From Methanospirillum sp. (GTDB taxonomy: Archaea > Halobacteriota > Methanomicrobia > Methanomicrobiales > Methanospirillaceae): a stretch of DNA of 5,105 nt. This document shows, one piece after another, positions 1 through 4,923 of the stretch. The position numbers and the translations under genes were made by a program. The stretch lies in assembly GCA_028695895.1 (NCBI GenBank), contig JAQVIE010000120.1, forward strand, positions 1 through 5,105. The letters are read 5' to 3'. Each line of letters opens with the position of its first letter. Position 1 is the first letter of the stretch. The notes beneath the pieces are model-generated. The model saw only the letters and a program-made list of their open reading frames with translations, made no database searches and was not told the origin of the DNA.

Positions 1-1362
1 ATCTACAGCCGTCTCATACTGGTCCCATTTTTCACGGTTTCTCCAGTCTTCTTCGGTTATCTTCCAGTTTTTCTCAGGAGTATTCTGGCGCTCTTCAAAC
101 CGTCTTAGCTGTTCGTCTTTGTCGATGTGCAGCCAGAATTTTATAAGGATGGTTCCATCCCTGGTGAGGCTGTCCTCCATGACATTTATCTCATGGTAAG
201 CCCGCTGCCATTCAGACTCTGAGCAAAAACCCTCAATACGTTCAACCAGAACCCGGCCGTACCAGCTCCGGTCAAAAATAGTAATTTTTCCTTTTCCAGG
301 GAACCGGTTATAAAATCTCCAAAGGTAATGGTGCATCTTTTCCCAGTCATTTGGCGATCCGATTGGTTCGACTACATACCCCCTTGGGTTAAATGATTCA
401 GCAAGTCTGATGATGCATCCGCCTTTTCCTGCGGCATCCCACCCTTCAAAAACGATGACAACAGGAATTTTCCGGTTATAAATTTCAACCTGAAGATCAT
501 GGAGTTCTTCCTGAAGTTTTTGCAGGATTGGTTTATACTCCTTATGCGTATAGCTCTTTGTGAGATCGGTTTTTTTAAGAATGGATGCCTCTTCCGGTTC
601 AATAATCGTCTTGATGAGATAGGTTTGAGCCAGCTCTTTATTTCCTCCTGCCTTCTCTGTAAGCCAGCACTCCACCGCTGAATTAAATGTCTGCAAGACT
701 CTTACATGACCATATTTCATTGATTCAGCTTCAACAATTGTCCATGGTGATGCAGGCTTATCTGTCTTCATCAGCATACGGTCAACCATAGCAAAATCAC
801 GGTTTACCATGTACATTCCTTCTTTTCTGCGAAGGTACATAGCCTGCATGGTAAAAGGGCTGTCTTTAATTACAAGAAGACGTCTTTTTTGTTCTTCTTT
901 GCTGATATGCAGGAAAAATTTCAGGAGAAGATCTCCGTCACTTATTATCTGGGCTTCAAAATTATTGATATCTTCAATGCAGGATCCAGGAATCTCATCC
1001 ATCTGGTCAGGATTGTAATATTCAACAATGGTTGAGGTATACCAGCTCCTGTCAAAAATGGCAGTCTGACCATACGAAGGCAGTCTGAACCAAAATCGCC
1101 AGAACATACCATGATCACGTTCTATATCATTTGGCTCAACAATAGGATAAATGCGTGTTCCCCTGGGATCCAGCACTGGCTGAAGCAGGTTGATAATCCT
1201 GGTAATACCTGAACCTCTCCACCCTTCCATCACAATGATAACTGATTTACCATGTTTTCTGACCTCACGTTGTAGTTTTGCAGCCCGTGCTTCAAGAGGA
1301 TCGATAATTGATGAATATTGTCCTTTTGGAATTCTTCCGGTCAGGTCGAAGGCTTCAAGCAT
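1..1362 (-). CDS. pap: Polyphosphate:AMP phosphotransferase, two PPK2 domains (partial, 3' end outside window)
   Basis: The minus strand is open for 454 codons from ATG at 1362 to the window edge with no stop. Two homologous PPK2 domains are visible. Domain 2 (about 275-454) has the Walker A motif EGWDAAGKGG (306-315, K313), SPNDWEK (336-342), the Walker B/lid motif FDRSWYGR (363-370) and KFWLHIDKDEQ (408-418). Domain 1 (about 15-235) repeats the layout with EGWRGSGITR (46-55), EPND (76-79), FDRSWYTS (103-110) and KFFLHISKEEQ, but isoleucine replaces the Walker A lysine and serine the lid arginine. This fits class II PPK2 enzymes, cytosolic kinases that phosphorylate AMP to ADP with polyphosphate; in bacterial members the C-terminal half is, as I recall, the active one. 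The family is near 490-500 residues, so about 40 are missing. The start is firm: an in-frame TAG lies 13 codons upstream with no other start between. It is divergent from the YkgJ-like gene. Family assignment is strong; activity is inferred. Confidence 0.92.
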   Translation of the reverse strand, partial: MLEAFDLTGRIPKGQYSSIIDPLEARAAKLQREVRKHGKSVIIVMEGWRGSGITRIINLLQPVLDPRGTRIYPIVEPNDIERDHGMFWRFWFRLPSYGQTAIFDRSWYTSTIVEYYNPDQMDEIPGSCIEDINNFEAQIISDGDLLLKFFLHISKEEQKRRLLVIKDSPFTMQAMYLRRKEGMYMVNRDFAMVDRMLMKTDKPASPWTIVEAESMKYGHVRVLQTFNSAVECWLTEKAGGNKELAQTYLIKTIIEPEEASILKKTDLTKSYTHKEYKPILQKLQEELHDLQVEIYNRKIPVVIVFEGWDAAGKGGCIIRLAESFNPRGYVVEPIGSPNDWEKMHHYLWRFYNRFPGKGKITIFDRSWYGRVLVERIEGFCSESEWQRAYHEINVMEDSLTRDGTILIKFWLHIDKDEQLRRFEERQNTPEKNWKITEEDWRNREKWDQYETAVD

Positions 1363-1378
1363 GTTATTTCTGGTTTGT

Positions 1379-1428
1379 GTATAACCGGCTTTATAGGTTG
1401 GCTACGGGCACCTGAATACCGGTTACAC
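1379..1428. promoter_or_regulatory. Inverted repeat in the divergent intergenic region (possible operator)
   Basis: The arms GTATAACCGG (1379-1388) and CCGGTTACAC (1419-1428) are reverse complements in 9 of 10 positions, with a 30-base spacer. They enclose the TATA-like element at 1390-1395 and lie between the divergent starts at 1362 and 1467. A dyad around a core promoter could be a binding site for a dimeric repressor or activator controlling one or both genes. This is visible symmetry only; no regulator is identified and a chance match is possible. Confidence 0.35.
1390..1395 (-). promoter_or_regulatory. Candidate TATA box for the phosphotransferase gene, implying a near-leaderless transcript
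   Basis: On the minus strand this reads TATAAA, about 31 bases upstream of the ATG at 1362. With the usual archaeal spacing of about 25 bases from TATA centre to transcription start, the RNA would begin only a few bases before the start codon. That agrees with the absence of any Shine-Dalgarno-like sequence there (the upstream bases read CCAGAAATAAC). On the plus strand the same bases read TTTATA, so they could also serve the divergent YkgJ-like gene with a leader of roughly 50 bases. The transcription-factor-B element beside it is weak on both strands. Confidence 0.45.
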
Positions 1429-1466
1429 CATCACTTCTATGCTTCAGCATGGCAGATTAATGAGAA

Positions 1467-2189
1467 ATGTCTGGTTCTTATATCAGCCGGAAACTATCCG
1501 GTCTAATTGTCGAGTGTGATCTTCTTCTTCAATGGAAAGAGAAAGACCTTGCAGACATTATCTGCGATGTTGGATTTTCATGTATGTTATGTGGCAGATG
1601 CTGCACTACAGAGTTTAATGGACATGTTTTTCTGCTTGATTCTGATGCAAAGAGGATCATGGATATGGACCCGTCTCTTCTGATACCTGCACCAGAATTT
1701 GAGCTTGCAGATGAAATGGGGAATTTTTACGTCTCCGGCTATGCCCTCCGGGTTTTGGAGGACGGTTCCTGCATCTTCCTATCCAAAAACCGGTGCCAGA
1801 TATATAATGAAAGATTTGCCATATGCAGGATTTATCCATACATGCTTCACCGTGAACCAGACCGGAGAAAAAACCTGGAATTCAGACAGATAAGCGGTCT
1901 TAATGAACATGGTGAGTACAATTGCCCGGTTTCAGATAATGATGCCCATGTTTTTGCCAGGGAGACCATCGCATATGAACATGCCTGGCTTATGCAGATG
2001 ATTGATTTTTATACTGCAGCAGGAGAACTTTTTGAGCAGAAGAGGACCAGGCATATAAGGGCAGTATATGACAAAAAGATACAGGAATTTCGAAAAGGCA
2101 CTCCTGTATGTGTTCATGTCTGGTATAATGGCAAGTTTGTTCCGGTTACCATGCGTTGCGAAGATTATCGCGGGTTTGGCTGGCCATAA
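1467..2189 (+). CDS. YkgJ-family cysteine-cluster protein (putative zinc/iron-binding)
   Basis: The product has 240 residues. An N-terminal cluster FSCMLCGRCC supplies C39, C42, C45 and C46 (C-x2-C-x2-CC). It is followed by C102, C110 and C120, the last within CRIYPY (120-125). This is the signature of the YkgJ / UPF0153 'zinc- or iron-chelating' family, whose biochemical role is not established; some members are thought to bind an Fe-S cluster or zinc. There is no signal peptide or membrane span, so it is probably cytosolic. Beyond the cysteine domain, residues about 126-240 form a charged extension containing the stretch SGLNEHGEYNCP (143-154) and ending in FGWP. It is longer than many YkgJ proteins, which are about 100-150 residues. 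ATG 1467 is chosen because the next Met (residue 40) lies inside the cysteine cluster; the ribosome site is weak. It is divergent from the phosphotransferase gene and 65 bp upstream of the receiver gene. Similar long forms occur in other Methanomicrobiales as I recall. Confidence 0.85.
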   Translation: MSGSYISRKLSGLIVECDLLLQWKEKDLADIICDVGFSCMLCGRCCTTEFNGHVFLLDSDAKRIMDMDPSLLIPAPEFELADEMGNFYVSGYALRVLEDGSCIFLSKNRCQIYNERFAICRIYPYMLHREPDRRKNLEFRQISGLNEHGEYNCPVSDNDAHVFARETIAYEHAWLMQMIDFYTAAGELFEQKRTRHIRAVYDKKIQEFRKGTPVCVHVWYNGKFVPVTMRCEDYRGFGWP

Positions 2190-2198
2190 AGTAAAAAA

Positions 2199-2203
2199 TT
2201 TTT
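2199..2203 (+). terminator. Short oligo-T tract after the YkgJ-like gene (weak terminator candidate)
   Basis: Five T residues lie 10 bases after the stop codon at 2189, directly after an A6 run. Archaeal RNA polymerase terminates at oligo-T tracts, but five is at the short end, so read-through into the receiver gene is quite possible. The same A/T-rich block (2192-2203) could instead be part of the receiver gene's promoter, giving a leader of about 30 bases. Confidence 0.3.
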
Positions 2204-2207
2204 GATC

Positions 2208-2226
2208 CTGAATCGCCACGATTAAG
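2208..2226. promoter_or_regulatory. Short inverted repeat upstream of the receiver gene
   Basis: CTGAATCG (2208-2215) and CGATTAAG (2219-2226) are complementary at 7 of 8 positions around a 3-base centre, CCA. The element begins 5 bases after the A/T block and ends 28 bases before the ATG at 2255. It has no T tract on its 3' side, so it is not a conventional terminator; an operator or a 5'-leader hairpin is more plausible. The evidence is symmetry and location only. Confidence 0.25.
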
Positions 2227-2254
2227 CCTGTGGAATGGCAATAATTCTCTATTT

Positions 2255-2815
2255 ATGATTTCAGTCCTGCTTGTTGATGATGAACCAGTCATCCTGGATG
2301 TTGCCCGTGCTTTTCTTGAACGTCACGGAGAGTTTGCTGTAACTACCATTCTGTCTGCAGAAGAAGGACTTACATTGCTGAATGAACAGGATTTTGATGC
2401 TGTGGTCTCTGATTATGAGATGCCAGTTATGAATGGTCTTGATTTTCTCAGGGCAATTCGTGAAAAAGAGAAAGAAATTCCTTTTATCATCTTTACAGGG
2501 AGAGGCAGGGAAGATGTGGTCATTGAAGCGCTCAATGCCGGGGCAGATTATTATATTCAGAAAGGTGGAGATCCACGTGCTCAGTTTACCGAACTTGCAT
2601 ATAAGATCCGCGAATCAGTGAGAAAGAAAAAAGAGGTCCAGCCAACGTTGGAACGTGATTCAATCAGAGAAAAGATCATCGGACATTTAAATGCTCTCGA
2701 AAACCAGTTATCCATGATGAGTTCAGCAGCTGTCACGCCATCACAGGAACCATTTATCAGGGAATGTGACACTCATTTAAAAGAACTATTTGCAATATTT
2801 GGAGAACATAAATAG
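2255..2815 (+). CDS. Response regulator with a single receiver domain and a short helical tail
   Basis: The product has 186 residues. The receiver (REC) domain covers about 2-122: acidic pair D8/D9 in LLVDDE, phosphoacceptor D53 in VVSDYEMP, conserved T81 in FTGRGRE, and K103 in YYIQKGGD. All residues needed for Mg2+-dependent phosphorylation by a histidine kinase are present. Residues about 123-186 start with a basic linker (RKKKE) and continue as a probably helical segment with no recognisable DNA-binding or enzymatic domain. It is presumably a cytosolic phospho-relay or protein-interaction regulator, as is common for methanogen receivers. GRGRE and QKGGDP resemble receivers of Methanomicrobia. 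No histidine kinase lies in the window, so the partner is unknown. ATG 2255 directly precedes the first beta strand and no good Shine-Dalgarno site is visible. It may be co-transcribed with the YkgJ-like gene 65 bp upstream and converges on the TPR gene downstream. Confidence 0.9.
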   Translation: MISVLLVDDEPVILDVARAFLERHGEFAVTTILSAEEGLTLLNEQDFDAVVSDYEMPVMNGLDFLRAIREKEKEIPFIIFTGRGREDVVIEALNAGADYYIQKGGDPRAQFTELAYKIRESVRKKKEVQPTLERDSIREKIIGHLNALENQLSMMSSAAVTPSQEPFIRECDTHLKELFAIFGEHK

Positions 2816-2824
2816 ATCTCCCAA

Positions 2825-3535
2825 TCAGTTTTTTTCTATTAGACTTTTTGCCATTGCAAAAGCATTATTTGCTTCATTTATCTGACCAAGGGCAAGGTGG
2901 ATCTCTCCTTTTTTGTTCCAGAGTTCAGGGCTGTCCTTGTCAATTCCGGTCATAACTTCATAACATTTCAGGACTTCCATGTATCTGCCCAGTTTTGTCA
3001 GGGTATATGCCTTATGCTGCCAGAGATCAAGACGCTTTGGATCTATCTCAATGGCCTTGTCAAACATTTGCAGGGCTTTTTCATACTGTTCAAGGCGGTT
3101 ATACGCAAATCCAAGTAACAACCATGAATTTTCTTTTTTATCTTCAGGACCGGCCAATTCCAGTGAACGTTCTGCTGCCTTGATAGCAAGCTTATACTGA
3201 CCATTTTCAACATACGAAGAAGCTTTCCCCTGCCAGGCACCACTTTCATCAGGGTTAAGTCTTATCGCTTCATCAAAATCATTCATCGCTTCCTGCTGTC
3301 TGCCCAGATGCTGAAGTGCAATGCCTCTGAAAGTCCACACCTTTGGGTTTATCGGATCAAGCCTGATTGAATGACTATAGGCATCCACCGCTTCAACATA
3401 TAATTCGTCTTTTGCAAACCGGCTTCCCTGATCTATCCAGTCCTGTGCATTCCATCCTTCAGTCCCAAGGCATCCACATAAAAAGAGGAGCATCAGAACA
3501 GACAGGGACAATAAAACGGTTGAAACGAACTTCAT
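2825..3535 (-). CDS. TPR-repeat lipoprotein (downstream member of a tandem pair)
   Basis: From ATG 3535 the product has 236 residues. It opens with MKF, a hydrophobic stretch (about 4-19) and the lipobox-like FLCGC with candidate lipidated C22, so it is probably exported and membrane-anchored. Six tetratricopeptide repeats follow at about 31-64, 66-98, 100-130, 137-169, 171-203 and 205-236, with the W/G/A/P pattern and linkers DPINP, NPDES and DPKRL. Repeat 3 is followed by a loop containing GPEDKKEN that breaks the 34-residue period. TPRs are protein-interaction scaffolds; no partner can be named. An in-frame ATG at 3547 would add MCIF and a TTG at 3568 more; 3535 gives the most normal signal peptide, although an AGG 8 bases before 3547 makes that start possible. 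The gene lies downstream of a similar six-TPR lipoprotein gene and ends 9 bp from the convergent receiver gene. No oligo-T terminator is visible just beyond its stop. Confidence 0.87.
   Translation of the reverse strand: MKFVSTVLLSLSVLMLLFLCGCLGTEGWNAQDWIDQGSRFAKDELYVEAVDAYSHSIRLDPINPKVWTFRGIALQHLGRQQEAMNDFDEAIRLNPDESGAWQGKASSYVENGQYKLAIKAAERSLELAGPEDKKENSWLLLGFAYNRLEQYEKALQMFDKAIEIDPKRLDLWQHKAYTLTKLGRYMEVLKCYEVMTGIDKDSPELWNKKGEIHLALGQINEANNAFAMAKSLIEKN
2829..2835 (+). terminator. T7 tract terminating the receiver gene, inside the 3' end of the convergent TPR gene
   Basis: Seven consecutive T residues lie 14 bases beyond the receiver stop codon, a typical archaeal intrinsic terminator without a hairpin. 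On the opposite strand the same bases are an A7 run contributing to the last codons (Glu-Lys-Asn) of the TPR lipoprotein. Terminator and coding sequence therefore share these bases. Confidence 0.5.
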
Positions 3536-3590
3536 GAAGATACACATTCCAAGTGCCTGAATGCACAATTCTGTCTACTTGTTGTAAGAG

Positions 3591-3601
3591 AAATATGAAA
3601 T
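3591..3601 (-). promoter_or_regulatory. Candidate TATA-like element for the downstream TPR gene
   Basis: The minus strand reads ATTTCATATTT here, between the two TPR genes. With archaeal spacing it would place the RNA start near 3570, giving a leader of about 22 bases to ATG 3547 or 34 bases to ATG 3535. It suggests the downstream TPR gene may have its own promoter, although the two genes could also be co-transcribed across the gap. The match to the archaeal consensus is modest. Confidence 0.3.
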
Positions 3602-3615
3602 GTCTTCCTCTCTGG

Positions 3616-4374
3616 TCAGGGAATAGCTGAAATAAGAGTCTTCGGGATCTTACGGGCAATATCCTCTCCCTGCTTTTTATAAAGGAGATTTGCCTGGTTT
3701 ATTGCAACATCAGCTTCATCAGTCCGGCCAAGGACTCGCAGAACCGATGCCTTGTTAATCCAGTTTTCCGCATTGCCAGGATTGATCTTCAGTGCTTCGT
3801 TAAATGAGAACAGGGCAGCTATGTAGTTCTTTTCCATGACATATGCATATCCACGGGAGCTCCATGCCTTTTCCATTGACGGGTTCATCTGAAGTATCTT
3901 ATCAAAATGTTCTATAGCCATGTCGTACTGGCCACGGCCTGAGAGGGCAAGACCCCTGTAATGCCAGTACTCGGCATTGGACTCATCAAGTTCGATGGCT
4001 TTATAAAAAGACCGGACAGCCTCATCATAATCACCCATCATATAGCTTGCCCTGCCTTTCATAAACCAGGCCTCAGGGAAGTCCGGCTTTAACCTTATTG
4101 CTGTTGTGAATGCATCTATTGCATCCTTGTACCTGACAAGCTCCAGAAGAGACTGGCCTTTCAGGAAGTAGAGCTGGCTGTTGCTTCCGGACAACCTGAT
4201 TGCCTGGTCATAGAGTGATACAGCCTCTGCATACCTTCCGGATTCAAACGAAGCTTTTGCCTCGTCTCCAAGCCGGTCAGTTTCCGTGCACCCGGACATT
4301 AAAACCGCGAAAACCAGGAAAATAACGAATATACACCGTGTAATAATCCTGATTATCCGGTCATCCGAGTTCAT
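3616..4374 (-). CDS. TPR-repeat lipoprotein (upstream member of a tandem pair)
   Basis: The product has 252 residues. The signal region is a basic n-region (R6, R9, R13), a hydrophobic core at about 14-26 and lipobox LMSGC with candidate lipidated C29; the mature protein should be anchored on the outer face of the membrane. Six TPRs follow in an almost perfect 34-residue period at about 34-64, 68-98, 102-132, 136-166, 170-200 and 204-234, with typical linkers such as KPDFP, DESNA, NPSME and NPGNA. A basic tail (KKQGEDIARKIPK) closes the protein. The function is probably a protein-binding scaffold at the cell surface; the partner is unknown. The start ATG is supported by GGTGA six bases upstream. 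The same architecture and similar last repeat (LGRTDEAD here, LGQINEAN downstream) suggest tandem duplication with the following gene, which begins 80 bp later. An alternative is assembly help for a surface or envelope complex, but nothing here identifies it. Confidence 0.9.
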   Translation of the reverse strand: MNSDDRIIRIITRCIFVIFLVFAVLMSGCTETDRLGDEAKASFESGRYAEAVSLYDQAIRLSGSNSQLYFLKGQSLLELVRYKDAIDAFTTAIRLKPDFPEAWFMKGRASYMMGDYDEAVRSFYKAIELDESNAEYWHYRGLALSGRGQYDMAIEHFDKILQMNPSMEKAWSSRGYAYVMEKNYIAALFSFNEALKINPGNAENWINKASVLRVLGRTDEADVAINQANLLYKKQGEDIARKIPKTLISAIP

Positions 4375-4380
4375 TCCAGG

Positions 4381-4385
4381 TCACC
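4381..4385 (-). promoter_or_regulatory. Shine-Dalgarno site for the upstream TPR lipoprotein gene
   Basis: The minus strand reads GGTGA, ending six bases before the ATG at 4374. It matches the part of the archaeal ribosome-binding consensus that pairs with the 16S 3' end (GGAGGTGATCC) and supports this start over the next in-frame methionine, residue 26, which lies inside the signal peptide. Confidence 0.6.
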
Positions 4386-4431
4386 AACCAGATACTATTC
4401 TTTTTTTCTCTGTATTGAAAATTCCGGGATA

Positions 4432-4443
4432 TTATCCGGATAA
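4432..4443. repeat. 12-bp perfect palindrome between ndk and the TPR genes
   Basis: TTATCCGGATAA is its own reverse complement. It lies about 58 bp upstream of the TPR gene's ATG and one base away from the distal T7 tract behind ndk. The position suits an operator for the TPR gene or a small structural element at the 3' end of the ndk transcript. TTATCCGG recurs once at 4353-4360 inside the TPR coding region. No regulator is identified. Confidence 0.35.
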
Positions 4444-4444
4444 G

Positions 4445-4471
4445 AAAAAAAGTAGTAAGACCTGAAAAAAA
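4445..4471 (-). terminator. Double T7 terminator downstream of ndk
   Basis: On the minus strand seven T residues (4471-4465) follow directly after the ndk stop codon, and a second run of seven lies at 4451-4445. Paired oligo-T tracts without a strong hairpin are a typical archaeal intrinsic terminator. They imply that the ribosomal protein/ndk transcript ends here and that the TPR genes have a separate promoter. Confidence 0.65.
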
Positions 4472-4921
4472 TTATTCGTAGAGGTACTGTTCATCAATCC
4501 GGGTGTATAATACAAGTTCTTCCGGTTTAAAATGAATAGCAATCTCACGGTTTGCAGTTTCAACGGAGTCAGAACCATGGATAACATTCATCCCTATCTC
4601 AAGGGCATGGTCTCCACGGATAGTTCCAGGTGCTGCATCAGCAGGGTTGGTTGTCCCTATCATATCCCTGCTGATTTTCACGATATCTTTTCCTTCCCAT
4701 ACCATCAGGAAACAAGGTCCTGAGGTGATATATGCCTTAAGACCTGGGAAAAAGGGTTTTTGCACGTGTTCTGCATAATGTTCCATGACCCGTGCCTCAT
4801 GAAGGCGTTCAAATCGTGAAGCAACCATCTTAAATCCACGGCGTTCAAACCGGGTGATGATCTCACCGATAAGACCGCGCTGAACTCCATCCGGCTTTAC
4901 CATCAGAAATGTCTGCTCCAT
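4472..4921 (-). CDS. ndk: Nucleoside diphosphate kinase
   Basis: The product has 149 residues, the usual length for the compact NDK family. It transfers the gamma-phosphate of ATP to other (deoxy)nucleoside diphosphates through a phosphohistidine, supplying NTPs and dNTPs in the cytosol. The catalytic histidine is H115 in NVIHGSDS (112-119). Other expected residues are K9 in MVKPDG, the phosphate/base-contact region IGTTNP (88-93), R102 in TIRGD, and N112. Nothing is missing. The start ATG 4921 gives the standard N-terminus MEQTF and lies 2 bp after the stop of rpl24e, with AAGGT (4928-4932) as a ribosome-binding site inside that gene's last codons; the genes are therefore almost certainly co-transcribed and translationally linked. 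In many archaea infB follows ndk in this cluster, but here a double T7 tract and TPR genes follow instead. Identification is very secure. Confidence 0.98.
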   Translation of the reverse strand: MEQTFLMVKPDGVQRGLIGEIITRFERRGFKMVASRFERLHEARVMEHYAEHVQKPFFPGLKAYITSGPCFLMVWEGKDIVKISRDMIGTTNPADAAPGTIRGDHALEIGMNVIHGSDSVETANREIAIHFKPEELVLYTRIDEQYLYE

Positions 4922-4923
4922 GG

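Noticed and set aside
372..602. 76-residue minus-strand open frame
   Set aside because: It lies inside the phosphotransferase gene in another frame. The correct frame carries both PPK2 domains without interruption.
499..1384. Several 60-70 residue plus-strand open frames (499-681, 809-1018, 1190-1384)
   Set aside because: All are antisense to the phosphotransferase coding region, have no recognisable motifs and no supporting ribosome sites.
1318..1506. 62-residue plus-strand frame spanning the divergent intergenic region
   Set aside because: It overlaps the starts of both flanking genes in the wrong frame or strand and shows no domain or ribosome-binding site.
1932..2219. 95-residue minus-strand frame
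   Set aside because: It is the complement of the YkgJ-like gene, whose cysteine signature fixes the real frame.
2897..3249. Open frames of 62-73 residues across the downstream TPR gene (both strands)
   Set aside because: They are alternative frames of a gene with clear periodic TPRs; none has independent support.
3545..3568. Upstream starts for the downstream TPR gene (ATG 3547, TTG 3568)
   Set aside because: They would place extra residues before a normal signal peptide. The ATG at 3547 remains possible because of a weak AGG upstream; the TTG has no ribosome site.
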